Source: Streptomyces rishiriensis (GTDB taxonomy: Bacteria > Actinomycetota > Actinomycetes > Streptomycetales > Streptomycetaceae). From it: a stretch of DNA of 64,000 nt. The stretch is taken from positions 186,001 to 250,000 of the forward strand of contig NZ_BEWA01000012.1 in NCBI RefSeq assembly GCF_003112535.1, given 5' to 3'. The notes beneath the pieces are model-generated. The model was not told where the DNA came from, ran no database searches, and saw only the letters and a program-made list of their open reading frames with translations. Positions 49,958-59,654 of this stretch are shown piece after piece. The stretch's first letter is position 1; the number at the start of each line of letters is the position of its first letter. The position numbers and the translations under genes were made by a program.

Positions 49958-51370
49958 TCAGGGCGCATGACGCCAGTTCTCCGCGAGGTCGCCCCAGAGG
50001 TGGGCGGCGGTCTCGACGCCCTTGAGGAGGAGGTCCAGCTCGACCTTCTCGTTCGGCGCGTGCCAGCCGTCCGAGGGGACGGAGATGCCCAGGAAGAGCA
50101 CGGGGGCGCCGAGGACCTCCTGCAGGTCGGCGGCCGGTCCGGAGCCGCCCTCGCGGGTGAAGCGGACGGGCGCTTCGAAGGCGCGGCCCATGGCGCGGAC
50201 CACGGACTGCAGCGCCGGGTGGTCGAGCGGGGTCAGACACGGGCGGGTGGCCGGGCTGAAGGTGATCTCGTGCCGGATCCCGGCGGGCAGCTGCTCGGCG
50301 GCCCACGCGCGGACGGCCTTCTCGACGCGCTCGGGGTCCTGGCCGGCGACGAGTCGGAAGGACAGCTTCACGAACGCCGAGGACGGGACGATCGTCTTGC
50401 TGCCGGGGCCCTGGTAGCCGCCGCCGATGCCGTTGACCTCGGCGGTGGGGCGGGCCCAGATGCGCTCCAGGGTGGAGTGTCCCGCCTCGCCGTGGGCGGC
50501 GTGCGACCTGGCGGTGCGCAGCCACTGCTCCTCGTCGAAGGGCAGCTCGGCGAAGAGTTCGCGCTCACGGTCGGTGAGCTCGACGACTCCGTCGTAGAAG
50601 CCGGGGACGGCCACGCGCGCGTGGCCGTCGTGCAGGGCCGCCACCAGGCGCGCGACCGCGGTGGCCGGGTTGGGCACGGCGCCGCCGAAGGAGCCCGAGT
50701 GGATGTCCTGGTCGGGGCCGAAGAGCCGGATCTCGCACTCGGCGAGACCGCGCATGCCGGTGCACACGGTCGGGGTGTCCTCGGACCACATGCCGGTGTC
50801 GGAGACGATCACGGCGTCCGCGGCGAGCCGCTCCGCCTGCCGCTCGACCAGCTCGCGGAAGTTCGGGGAGCTGGACTCCTCCTCGCCCTCGATCAGCAGC
50901 TTGAGGGTGACGGCCGGGGCCGGGCGGCCGGTGGCGGCGAGGTGGGCGCGTACCCCCAGGGTGTGGAAGAAGACCTGGCCCTTGTCGTCGGCCGCCCCGC
51001 GCGCGTAGAGACGGTTCTCGCGCACGACGGGCTCGAAGGGGTCGGTGTCCCAGCCGTCCTCGCGGGCGGCGGGCTGCACGTCGTGATGGCCGTAGACCAG
51101 GACGGTGGGAGCCTGCGGATCGCCGGACGGCCACTCGGCGTACACGGCCGGCGCACCCGGCGTCGGCCAGACCTCCACGGTGGGGAAGCCGGTCTCCCTG
51201 AGCTTGGCGGCGAGCCAGTCCGCGCTGCGCCGCACGTCGGGCGCGTGGTCGGGCTGGGCCGACACCGACGGGATGCGCAGCCACTCGGCGAGGTCGTCGA
51301 GGAAGGCGGCGCGATGCTGCTCGATGTACGTGCGGACGGCGCTGACGGCACTGTCAACGGGATGGCTCAT
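49958..51370 (-). CDS. M20-family dipeptidase
   Basis: 470 aa from the ATG at 51370. Di-zinc hydrolase: YGHHDVQPA, ARGAADDKGQ (bridging Asp), IEGEEESSSP (catalytic Glu) and a dimerisation domain around 200-360; final HAPNEKV holds the last His ligand. CNDP/PepV-like dipeptidase. Starts 10 bp after the adnB stop, so it may be read through from adnB; I see no functional link. Confidence 0.92.
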   Translation of the reverse strand: MSHPVDSAVSAVRTYIEQHRAAFLDDLAEWLRIPSVSAQPDHAPDVRRSADWLAAKLRETGFPTVEVWPTPGAPAVYAEWPSGDPQAPTVLVYGHHDVQPAAREDGWDTDPFEPVVRENRLYARGAADDKGQVFFHTLGVRAHLAATGRPAPAVTLKLLIEGEEESSSPNFRELVERQAERLAADAVIVSDTGMWSEDTPTVCTGMRGLAECEIRLFGPDQDIHSGSFGGAVPNPATAVARLVAALHDGHARVAVPGFYDGVVELTDRERELFAELPFDEEQWLRTARSHAAHGEAGHSTLERIWARPTAEVNGIGGGYQGPGSKTIVPSSAFVKLSFRLVAGQDPERVEKAVRAWAAEQLPAGIRHEITFSPATRPCLTPLDHPALQSVVRAMGRAFEAPVRFTREGGSGPAADLQEVLGAPVLFLGISVPSDGWHAPNEKVELDLLLKGVETAAHLWGDLAENWRHAP

Positions 51371-51380
51371 GGTCACGAGC

Positions 51381-54300
51381 CTATCGGCCCGCGCCGGCGT
51401 CCTCGCCGGGCCCATGGACGCGCTGTGCCCGCCCGGCCGGCGCGTCGCGGTCGCTCCCGGCGGCCTCTTCCCCGGTCAACAGGCGCTCCAGCGCGGCACG
51501 ATCGGGCAGTCCCTGCGGGCGTACGACGTCGCCGGTGCGCACGTACAGGAACCCCGCTGTGACGGATTCCACGGGGACGCCCTGCTGCTCGGCCCACGCC
51601 AGCCGGTACAGCGCGAGCTGGAGGGGGTCGGCGGTGCGAGCGCGGTGGGTCTTCCAGTCGAGGATGTCGTAGGTCGCCGAGTCTCCGTCGCCCTCCTTGT
51701 AGACGGCGTCGATGCGGCCCCTCACGACGCGGCCCGCGAGGGCGAGCTGGAAGGGCGCCTCGACGCGGTAGGGCGTGCGGTGGGCGTACTCGCTGCGTTC
51801 GAAGGCGTCCTTGAGCTCCTGCAGGTCGCGTTCGTCGGCGATCTCGGCGTCGTCCCCGGGCAGTTCGTCCGGCCCGAGCAGGGGGAGCGTCAGTTCCTCG
51901 AAGCGGGCCTCCACCCAGGCGTGGAACCGGGTGCCCCGGCGCGCGGCCGGTTGCGGGGGGCGTGGCATGGGGCGCGCGAGTTCCTGGGCGAGACCGTCCG
52001 GGTCCGCGGCCAGGCGCAGCACCTGTGAGGCGGTCAGGGTCGTCGGAAGAGGGACGTCCGTCACGCTCCGGCGGGCGCGCATCAGTTCCCCGGCGAGCGC
52101 GTCGAGGTCACGGTCCCAGGAGGCGACGGCGCGGGCCTCCTCGGGGGTGAGACGGTTCCCGCGCGGGCGCGCGGCGCCGAGCTCGGGGGCCGTGGCCTGG
52201 TGTGGCACGGAGGGGCGGGCTGCGACGGGGCGGTCCGCGAAGGGCGCGGCCTCAGCAGTCGTGTCCTCGAAGGGCGCGTCCTCGAAGGTCACGTCTTCGA
52301 AGGGCTCGTCCTCGAAGGGGTCGGCCTCGTCGTAGGGCGGCTCGTCCTCGTCCTCGTCCGGCGGAGGGGGCCAGTCGGGGTCGTCGTAGGCGTCCGGGTC
52401 GTGGGCGGCCGCCGCGTGGCCGTCCTCGTGTGCGGCGAGGTTCTCCAGGTGGGCGAGGACCGTCTCGGCGGCGGCGCGGCGGCGGGCCAGCGCGGCGTCG
52501 TCCAGCGGGAGCGGCCACACCTGGTCGAGGGTGGCCCGGTGCAGGGCGGGGTTCTCCGCGCCCTCCTCCGGCTCGTCCGCCCAGACCTCGATCTCGCCGT
52601 GTCCGGCCGCGCAGTGGTCGTGCAGGGCCTGGAGGAAGACGGATGGACCGCGCGGCTTCTTCTGGGTGGGACCCCACCAGTGGCCGGAGCCCAGAAGGAG
52701 GGAGCGCGGCCGGGTGAAGGTGACGTAGCCGAGGCGGAGCTCCTCGGTGTGCTGATGTTCCTTCATGGCCTCGTGGAAGGCCTTCATGCCGCGCGCGTCC
52801 CAGGACGCCACGTCGGGGAGCGTGTCGGCGTCGCCGCGCAGCTCGTGCGGCAGCACCTTGGCCTGCGCGGTCCACTTCTCGCGGCCCTGACCGCTGGGGA
52901 AGGCGCCGTCGACCAGGCCGGGGACGACCACGACGTCCCACTCCAGGCCCTTGGAGCGGTGCGCGGTGAGCACCTTGACGGTGTTCTCGCCGCCGGGGAG
53001 CGCGTTGTCGAGGCCCTTCTCGTACTGGGCGGCGGTTCGCAGGAAGCCGAGAAAGGCCAGCAGGCTCGCCTCGCTCTCGTGGGCGGCGAAGGAGGCGGCG
53101 ATGTCGAGGAAGTTGGACAGGGTCTCGCGGCGGCGGGCGGCCAGGGCGTGCGGGGACGCCGACAGTTCGACCTCCAGCCCGGTGACGGCCAGGACGCGGT
53201 GCAGGACGTCCATCAGAGGGTCGGCCAGCGAGCGGCGCAGGTCGCGCAGTTCGGCGGCGAGGCGTGCGAAGCGCACGCGCGCGTCCGGCGAGAAGGGCAG
53301 CCCGTCGTCGTCCCCGGCGCCTCCGTCGCCGTACAGGGGCGTCTCCAGGAAGGTGTCGAGGGCGTCCGCGAGCGATATCACCTCGGACGGGTCGACCCCT
53401 TCGACGGCCTCGGCGAGCCGGCGGTCCGGGTCGTCCTCGCCGTCCCCGCGCGCGTGGCTGACGAGCCGCCGGGCCCGCCGGCCCAGGAGAGCGAGGTCGC
53501 GCGGGCCGATGCGCCAGCGCGGGCCGCTGAGCAGCCGGACCAGGGACGCGTTGGCTCCGGGATCCTGAAGGACCTCGCAGACGGCGACGAGGTCGGCGAC
53601 CTCGGGCAGATGCAGGAGCCCGGACAGCCCCACCACCTCGACGGGCACGTCCCGGGCGACCAACGCGCCCTGGATCTCCGCGAAGTCGGTGGCCGTGCGG
53701 CACAGGACGGCGATCTCGCCTGGCGCCTTGCCGGTGCGCACGAGATGGGCGACGTTGTCGGCGATCCAGTCCATCTCCTCGGCATGCGTGGGCAGCAGGG
53801 CGCAGCGGACCACTCCGTCGCGTTCGGCGCCGGGGGCGGGGCTGAGCGCCTCCACGCCCGCGTGCATGGCGCGCAGGGGCTCGGCGAGGCCGTTCGCGAG
53901 GTCCAGGAGGCGGCCGCCGCTGCGGCGGTTCTCGCTGAGGGACTGGCGACGCGCCCTGCTTGCGTCGGCGTGCGCGAAGTGTTCTGGGAAGTCGTCGAGG
54001 TTGGCGACGGACGCGCCGCGCCAGCCGTAGATCGCCTGGCAGGGGTCGCCGACGGCGGTCACGGGGTGGCCGGTGCCGCCGCCGAACAGGCCGGCCAGGA
54101 GGATGCGCTGGGCCACCGACGTGTCCTGGTACTCGTCGAGCAGGACCACGCGGAACTCGTCCCGCAGAAGGGGGCCCACTTCGGGAACCTGGGCCAGTCG
54201 GGCGGCCAGGGCGATCTGGTCGCCGAAGTCGAGCAGGTCGCGCTCGCGTTTGGCGGCCCGGTAACGCAGCACCAGGTCGGCCAGTTCGCGCCGGGCGGCG

Positions 54301-54944
54301 GCCGTCTCCGGCGCCTTGCGCAGATCGGCGTTGGTGAGTTCGGCCCCCTCCAGGGAGTGCAGCAGCCCGGCGTCCCACCGGCGCAGGTCCTCGGGCCGCA
54401 CGAGGTGCTCGGCGAGCTCGGCGTCGAGCGTGAGGAGGTCGCTGATCAGGTCGGCGAAGGAGCGGGTGAGCGACGGGTAGGGGCCGGGCGCCTCGCGCAG
54501 CACGCGCGCGGCGAGCTGGTAGCGGGTGGCGTCGGCGAGCAGGCGGGCCGTCGGCTCCAGCCCGATGCGCAGGCCGTGATCGGTCAGCAGACGGCCGGCG
54601 AAGGCGTGGTAGGTGGAGATCGCGGGCTCGCCCGGCGGGTTGTCGGGGTCGATGACGTCGGGGTCGGTGACGCCTGCCCTGACGAGTGCCTTGCGGACGC
54701 GCTCGGCGAGTTCTCCGGCGGCCTTGTTGGTGAAGGTCAGGCCGAGGACCTGCTCGGGAGCGACCTGGCCGGTGCCGACCAGCCACACCACGCGCGCCGC
54801 CATCACGGTCGTCTTGCCCGACCCGGCTCCGGCCACGATCACCTGCGGGGCGGGCGGCGCGGTGATGCAGGCCGTCTGCTCCGGGGTGAAGGGGATCCCG
54901 AGGAGCTCCTTGAGCTGCTCGGGATCGCTGATACGGGCGGGCAT
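51381..54944 (-). CDS. adnB: Helicase-nuclease subunit AdnB
   Basis: 1187 aa. UvrD-like motor (Walker A AGAGSGKTT, DEYQD, GDPCQAIYGWRG, SENRRS, TAHRSKGLEW) about 1-790, and a C-terminal RecB-type nuclease domain (about 1010-1150; GRIDAVY, ILDWKT, LQLALYRLAW). Between them is an acidic low-complexity insertion (about 875-935) with FEDxPFED units. AdnAB is the actinobacterial end-resection machine. The start has no ribosome site; a TAGCCT box 6 nt upstream of the ATG suggests a leaderless mRNA. Confidence 0.9.
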   Translation of the reverse strand: MPARISDPEQLKELLGIPFTPEQTACITAPPAPQVIVAGAGSGKTTVMAARVVWLVGTGQVAPEQVLGLTFTNKAAGELAERVRKALVRAGVTDPDVIDPDNPPGEPAISTYHAFAGRLLTDHGLRIGLEPTARLLADATRYQLAARVLREAPGPYPSLTRSFADLISDLLTLDAELAEHLVRPEDLRRWDAGLLHSLEGAELTNADLRKAPETAAARRELADLVLRYRAAKRERDLLDFGDQIALAARLAQVPEVGPLLRDEFRVVLLDEYQDTSVAQRILLAGLFGGGTGHPVTAVGDPCQAIYGWRGASVANLDDFPEHFAHADASRARRQSLSENRRSGGRLLDLANGLAEPLRAMHAGVEALSPAPGAERDGVVRCALLPTHAEEMDWIADNVAHLVRTGKAPGEIAVLCRTATDFAEIQGALVARDVPVEVVGLSGLLHLPEVADLVAVCEVLQDPGANASLVRLLSGPRWRIGPRDLALLGRRARRLVSHARGDGEDDPDRRLAEAVEGVDPSEVISLADALDTFLETPLYGDGGAGDDDGLPFSPDARVRFARLAAELRDLRRSLADPLMDVLHRVLAVTGLEVELSASPHALAARRRETLSNFLDIAASFAAHESEASLLAFLGFLRTAAQYEKGLDNALPGGENTVKVLTAHRSKGLEWDVVVVPGLVDGAFPSGQGREKWTAQAKVLPHELRGDADTLPDVASWDARGMKAFHEAMKEHQHTEELRLGYVTFTRPRSLLLGSGHWWGPTQKKPRGPSVFLQALHDHCAAGHGEIEVWADEPEEGAENPALHRATLDQVWPLPLDDAALARRRAAAETVLAHLENLAAHEDGHAAAAHDPDAYDDPDWPPPPDEDEDEPPYDEADPFEDEPFEDVTFEDAPFEDTTAEAAPFADRPVAARPSVPHQATAPELGAARPRGNRLTPEEARAVASWDRDLDALAGELMRARRSVTDVPLPTTLTASQVLRLAADPDGLAQELARPMPRPPQPAARRGTRFHAWVEARFEELTLPLLGPDELPGDDAEIADERDLQELKDAFERSEYAHRTPYRVEAPFQLALAGRVVRGRIDAVYKEGDGDSATYDILDWKTHRARTADPLQLALYRLAWAEQQGVPVESVTAGFLYVRTGDVVRPQGLPDRAALERLLTGEEAAGSDRDAPAGRAQRVHGPGEDAGAGR
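52262..52320. repeat. Degenerate 15-bp repeats encoding FEDxPFED units in adnB
   Basis: Copies of TCCTCGAAGGGCGCG/TCCTCGAAGGTCACG head to tail give Phe-Glu-Asp units in the acidic hinge between the motor and the nuclease. Confidence 0.8.
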
Positions 54945-55143
54945 GAGGAGAGGCTAGCGGCGGCCACTGACACTCGATGACAAATCGCCCGCCACTCCGG
55001 GAGAAGCACAGGTCAGCGGTGGTGGTGCGGTCCGTCACACCGGCGCCGGAGGACATCGCCCGGCAGCTGCCGACGCCTGTTCCCCCGGCTTTCTCGACTC
55101 ACTCGTCCACCCCGGCTCCTTCGGTTCGCGCGGGCGGCTCGGC

Positions 55144-58100
55144 TCACTCGACGACGTGCCGCCCTTCGGGCCGGGCGCTGCAGGAGGCGCGGAACGCGCA
55201 GTGGGCGCACTGCTGGCCGGCGGTCGGGGTGAACCGCTCGTCGAGGACCTTGCCGGCGGCCGTGGCGAGCAGGTCGCCGACCCACTCCCCCTCCAGCGGC
55301 CCCTGGGCCTGCACCTTGGGCAGGACGTCGCCGCCGTCCCGCTTGGCGGCGCCCTGGCGCAGCTGGACGAGTTCGGCCCCGCCCGGCACGGGCCGTACGC
55401 CGTCGAAGGCCTCGTCGACGGCGCCTTCGCGCACGGCGAGCTGGTAGACGGCAAGCTGGGGGTGCCGCTCCACCTCGCGCGCGGTGGGCGCCTGCTTGCC
55501 CGTCTTGAAGTCGACGACGTAGGCGCGGCCGTCGCCGTCCGCCTCCACGCGGTCCATCTGGCCGCGGATGCGGACCTCGTACTCGCCGGCTTCGAGCGTG
55601 ACGTCGAAGTCGTGTTCGCTGGCGACGGGTGTGCGGCCCGTGCGGTCCATCACATGCCACTGCAGGAAGCGTTCGAGCGCCACACGCGCGTGTGCCTTCT
55701 CCTGTGCGGACTTCCAGGGGGCGTCGAAGGCGAGGGCGTTCCACACGGAGTCGAGGCGTTCCATGAGGACGTCGAGGTCGGCCGGGGTGTGCCCGGAGGC
55801 GACCTCGTCGGCGAGGACGTGCACCACGTTGCCGAAGCCCTGGGCGACGGTGGCGGGGGCGTCGGCCTTCACCTCGCGGCCCAGGAACCACTGCAGCGCA
55901 CAGGTGTTGGCGAGCTGGTCGAGGGCACTGCCGGAGAGCACGACCGGCTGGTCGCGGTCGCGCAGCGGCACCTTGCTCTCGGTCGGCTCGAACATGCCCC
56001 ACCAGCGGTAGGGGTGGGCGGCCGGCACCAGGGGCCTGCCGTCCTCGTCGGCGAGCGCCGCGAGCCGGGCCAGGCGACGGGCGGCGGCCTCCCTGAGCGT
56101 GGCGGAGGCGCGCGGGTCGACCGTCGTGGCGCGCAGTTCGGCGACCAGAGCGGCGACCGACAGGGGGCGGCGGGGGCGGCTCGTCACGTCCTTGGGTTCG
56201 ACGCCGAGTTCGGTCAGGAAGCGGGAGGGCTGGTCGCCGTCGTCCGCGGGCGCCTTCACGGCGGTGACGACGAGCCGCTCCCGCGCGCGGGTGGCGGCCA
56301 CGTAGAAGAGGCGGCGCTCCTCGGCGAGCAGCGCACCCGGGGTGAGCGGCTCGGCGAGTCCGTCGCGGCCGATGCGGTCGGCCTCCAGGAGGGAGCCGCG
56401 GCGGCGCAGGTCCGGCCACAGGCCCTCCTGCACGCCGGCCACCACGACAAGGCTCCACTCCAGGCCCTTGGCGCGGTGGGCGGTCATCAGACGCACCGCG
56501 TCGGGGCGCACGGCCCGCCGCGCGAGGGTGTCGGCGGCGATGTCCTCGGCCTCGATCTCGGCCAGGAAGTTCAGGGCGCCGCGCCCGCCGGTGCGTTCCT
56601 CCGCGCGCGCGGCGGTGGCGAACAGCGCGCACACGGCGTCAAGGTCCCGGTCGGCGTTGCGGCCGGCCGCGCCGCCGCGCCGGGCGGCCCGCTCCAGGCG
56701 CGCGGGCCAGGGTGTGCCGTCCCAGAGGTCCCACAACGCCTCCTCGGCCGTGCCGCCACGCGCGAGACGCTCACGGGCCGTAGCCAGCAGCGCGCCCAGG
56801 CGCTGGGCGCCGCGCGCGTAGGCCGGGTCGTGGGCGACCAGCCGCTCCGGCTGGGCCAGCGCACGTGCGAGCAGAACGTCGGAGGGCGGCGGCAGCGGGT
56901 CTCCAGCAGCACGTTCCTCGTCGCGCAGCGCACGGCCGAGGCGGCGCAGATCGGCGGCGTCCATGCCGGCGAGAGGCGAGGCGAGCAGGGTGAGGGCGGT
57001 GTCGGTGTCGAGCCAGCAGCCGTCGGCGCTTCCGGCGTCCTGGGCGCGCTCCACGGACACCACCGCTTCCGCGCCCTCGGCGCCGTCAGGGTCCCCCGCG
57101 CCGTCGGGGTTTCCCGCACCCTCGGGGTCCCCCGTAGCGTCGGGGTTTCCCGCGCCATCGGTGTCCCGCGGGCCTTCGGGGTTCCGCGCGTCGTCGCTGT
57201 CCTTGTCCCCCGGGCCACCGGTGTTCCGCGCGTCCTCGATGTCCCGTGCCGTCTCCGGGGCATGCGCGCCTTCGGGCTCGGCGTCCTCGGGCTGGGGGTC
57301 CTCGGCGGGTGGCGTCGAGGCGGTCGCCTGCGGCGGGGCGGCCTCTGCCGTGGCGACCGCCCGCAGTGCCGCCAGAAGGGGGGCGACCGCCGGTTCGTGG
57401 CGCAGGGGGAGGTCGTCGCCGTCGATGTCGAGGGGGACGCCGGCGGCCGTGAGGGCGCGGCGGACCGTCGGGATCGTGCGGGAGCCGGCGCGCACCAGGA
57501 CGGCCATCTCGCCCCACGGCACGCCGTCCTCCAGGTGCGCCCGACGCAGGATGTCGGCGACGTTGTCGAGCTCGGCGCCCGAGGTCGGGTACGTGTGGAC
57601 CTCGACGCTGCCGCCGTCCCGGGCGGCGGAGAGTTCCCGGTGCGCGCGGACCTTCTCGGCGGGCAGGCGGGTCAGCGGCATCCGCCGGGTCAGCAGCCGG
57701 GTGGCGGCCAGCAGGGCTGCTCCGGAGCGACGGGAGGTGCGCAGGACCTCGACGGGGGCCGGACGGCCGTCGCGGCGGGGGAAGGCCTGCGGGAAGTCCA
57801 GGATGCCGTTCACGTCGGCACCGCGGAAGGTGTAGATCGACTGGTCGGGGTCGCCGAAGGCGACCAGGGTGCGGCCGCCGCCGGCGAGGGCGTGCAGCAG
57901 CCGCACCTGGGCGGGGTCGGTGTCCTGGTACTCGTCGACGAACACCGCGTCGTACTGCGCGGCGAGCTGCTCGGCGACCTCGGCGCGGTGGGCGAGGAGG
58001 ACCGCCCGGTGGACGAGTTCCGCGTAGTCGATCACGCCGTGCAGGTCGAGCACGTCGAGGTACTCGGCCAGGAAGGCGGCGGCGGCCCGCCAGTCGGGAC

Positions 58101-58734
58101 GGCCGATGCGGTGGGCGAAGGCGTCCAGGGAAGCGGGGTCGAGGCCCAGCTCGCGTGTGCGGGCCAGCACCGCGCGGACCTCGTCGGCGAAACCGCGGGT
58201 GGTGAGGCAGGCGCGCAGTTCGCCCGGCCACCGCACGTGCGCGAGGCCGAGCCGTTGCAGGTCGAGCTGGCCGGCGAGCAGCTCACGGACCGCCACGTCC
58301 TGCTCGGGGCCGGACAGCAGCCGCAGGGGTTCGACGAACAGCTCGGCGTCCTGGTGGGCGCGGACCAGGGCGTAGCAGTACGAGTGGAAGGTGGTCGCCT
58401 GGGGCGCGTGGGCGGCGCCCATGCGCAGGGCCATCCGGTCGCGCAGTTCGACGGCCGCCTTGCGGCTGAAGGTGAGCACCAGGATGCGCGCGGGGTCGCC
58501 GCCGCGGGCGATCCTCGCCGCCACGGACTCGACGAGCGTGGTGGTCTTCCCCGTGCCCGGTCCCGCCAGGACGAGCAGCGGACCGGTGCCGTGGTCAACC
58601 ACCGAGCGCTGGGCGGCGTCCAGACGAGGGGGGTCCACCCGGGCCGCCGGGGTACGCACCAGTCGGTAAGCGCCACGGTTGCCCTGTCGCCCCTGGGGGT
58701 GCGGCAGGCGCCTGGTGGAGGAAGAGGAGCTCAC
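55144..58734 (-). CDS. adnA: Helicase-nuclease subunit AdnA
   Basis: 1196 aa. Motor motifs AGPGTGKTTTL, FSRKAAVELRDRM, DEYQDTDPAQ, GDPDQSIYTFRG, TAHRAKGLEW; RecB-type nuclease (about 930-1190; RGQMDRVEAD, VVDFKTGKQ, HPQLAVYQL) with an iron-sulfur Cys set (CALQWF and CAHCAFRASC). A large low-complexity insertion (about 475-565) of GNPD/GDPEG units lies inside the motor region. Gene order adnA-adnB as in mycobacteria. GTG start at 58734; a GTG 26 codons later is possible. Confidence 0.9.
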   Translation of the reverse strand: MSSSSSTRRLPHPQGRQGNRGAYRLVRTPAARVDPPRLDAAQRSVVDHGTGPLLVLAGPGTGKTTTLVESVAARIARGGDPARILVLTFSRKAAVELRDRMALRMGAAHAPQATTFHSYCYALVRAHQDAELFVEPLRLLSGPEQDVAVRELLAGQLDLQRLGLAHVRWPGELRACLTTRGFADEVRAVLARTRELGLDPASLDAFAHRIGRPDWRAAAAFLAEYLDVLDLHGVIDYAELVHRAVLLAHRAEVAEQLAAQYDAVFVDEYQDTDPAQVRLLHALAGGGRTLVAFGDPDQSIYTFRGADVNGILDFPQAFPRRDGRPAPVEVLRTSRRSGAALLAATRLLTRRMPLTRLPAEKVRAHRELSAARDGGSVEVHTYPTSGAELDNVADILRRAHLEDGVPWGEMAVLVRAGSRTIPTVRRALTAAGVPLDIDGDDLPLRHEPAVAPLLAALRAVATAEAAPPQATASTPPAEDPQPEDAEPEGAHAPETARDIEDARNTGGPGDKDSDDARNPEGPRDTDGAGNPDATGDPEGAGNPDGAGDPDGAEGAEAVVSVERAQDAGSADGCWLDTDTALTLLASPLAGMDAADLRRLGRALRDEERAAGDPLPPPSDVLLARALAQPERLVAHDPAYARGAQRLGALLATARERLARGGTAEEALWDLWDGTPWPARLERAARRGGAAGRNADRDLDAVCALFATAARAEERTGGRGALNFLAEIEAEDIAADTLARRAVRPDAVRLMTAHRAKGLEWSLVVVAGVQEGLWPDLRRRGSLLEADRIGRDGLAEPLTPGALLAEERRLFYVAATRARERLVVTAVKAPADDGDQPSRFLTELGVEPKDVTSRPRRPLSVAALVAELRATTVDPRASATLREAAARRLARLAALADEDGRPLVPAAHPYRWWGMFEPTESKVPLRDRDQPVVLSGSALDQLANTCALQWFLGREVKADAPATVAQGFGNVVHVLADEVASGHTPADLDVLMERLDSVWNALAFDAPWKSAQEKAHARVALERFLQWHVMDRTGRTPVASEHDFDVTLEAGEYEVRIRGQMDRVEADGDGRAYVVDFKTGKQAPTAREVERHPQLAVYQLAVREGAVDEAFDGVRPVPGGAELVQLRQGAAKRDGGDVLPKVQAQGPLEGEWVGDLLATAAGKVLDERFTPTAGQQCAHCAFRASCSARPEGRHVVE
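57040..57310. repeat. Degenerate minisatellite encoding the acidic GNPD/GDPEG insertion of AdnA
   Basis: Tandem 15- to 24-bp units of the GTCGGGGTTCCCCGCGCC type, all in multiples of three. The coded segment has Gly, Asp, Pro, Glu and Ala almost only. Confidence 0.8.
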
Positions 58735-59081
58735 GTGGTTCGCCGGTCCTGGTGGGTGTGCTGGTTGACGGAGCGACGCTCGGGAAGAGCGGTGATCGCG
58801 GGATGAGGGGGACGTGTGCAGCCGACGCTACGCCGACCGGCAGCCCGGAAAGACAGCTTCCGCTTCTTCCCACGCGACCCTGGTCGCCCACGCGACCCTC
58901 GTCGCCCACGCGACCCTGGTCGCCCGGACGGCTTGGCTTGCCCGCACAGCCCTCCCGGCCCGCAGGCCCGGCGCGTCCCTCGCCCCTCGAACGTACGCCA
59001 TGTCACGGACGTGCCCTTTTCGCGCCGTTTCCCCCGTACGGGCCACAAGATCCCCCCAGCCTCCCGCGATGGCGGAAGCTG
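58735..59081. other. Spacer upstream of adnA with an 18-bp triplicate repeat
   Basis: 347 bp with no gene I can support. It holds three copies of CACGCGACCCTGGTCGCC (58871-58924; the middle copy has one change) and, presumably, the adnA promoter. I did not recognise a clear promoter. Confidence 0.55.
58871..58924. repeat. Three copies of an 18-bp tandem repeat
   Basis: CACGCGACCCTGGTCGCC in perfect head-to-tail phase; each unit contains GCGACC-type dyad halves. Confidence 0.95.
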
Positions 59082-59468
59082 TCAGGTGTGACCTCCCGCG
59101 TCCTCGCCGCCGTCCCATCTCGCCCGTCTCATGTCGAGACGCGGCACATGGCCCTCGGCCGCCCTGCTCGCCTCCTTCAGCGGGGTGCCCTCGGCGCGGT
59201 AGTGGTTCAGCGCGCGCAGCTCGTGGCCGGGGAGCAGCACCCCGTCCGCGCGCACCACACGCCACCACGGGGCGGCGCCGCCGTAGAGCGCCATCACCCG
59301 GCCTACCTGTCTCGGCCCGCCCTCCTGCAGCCATTCCGCGACGTCCCCGTACGTCATGACCCGCCCGGGCGGGATCAGCTCCGCGACCTCGAGGACCCGC
59401 TCGGCGTACTCCGGCAGCGCGTCGGTGTACTCCGGGCGGGCGTCGTCCGGAAGGCTCTGCTCACTCAT
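59082..59468 (-). CDS. Alkyltransferase-like (ATL) protein
   Basis: 128 aa. MGMT-type DNA-binding domain (RVMTYGDVAEWL, GGPRQVGRVMALYGG) in which the alkyl-acceptor PCHR is PWWR (67-70): the Cys is Trp and the following His is Trp also. ATLs bind O6-alkylguanine and hand it to nucleotide excision repair. ATG at 59468; a longer in-frame start adds three residues. Its neighbour adnA is also a repair gene. Confidence 0.87.
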   Translation of the reverse strand: MSEQSLPDDARPEYTDALPEYAERVLEVAELIPPGRVMTYGDVAEWLQEGGPRQVGRVMALYGGAAPWWRVVRADGVLLPGHELRALNHYRAEGTPLKEASRAAEGHVPRLDMRRARWDGGEDAGGHT

Positions 59469-59654
59469 CCGCCCCATCCTGCCTCACGGCACCGACAATG
59501 CGACGGGCCCGTGACTCCGTGTGCCCCTCGCACACCGGCGGTCCGTCGGGCAGACTGTGCGCCCCCGCATTTGCACCCTGATGCCCCCGTGTGTCGGTGC
59601 GGCATGCCACCATCGTGCGGGCGGTGACCGGTGATACGAGACCAAGAAGAGACG

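Noticed and set aside
52200..54980. A 926-codon plus-strand frame opposite adnB
   Set aside because: Shadow of adnB; no ribosome site, no recognisable motif.
55156..58806. A 1216-codon open frame on the plus strand across adnA
   Set aside because: It is antisense to a gene with clear helicase and nuclease motifs; its translation is low complexity and fits the shadow frames expected from extreme third-position GC.
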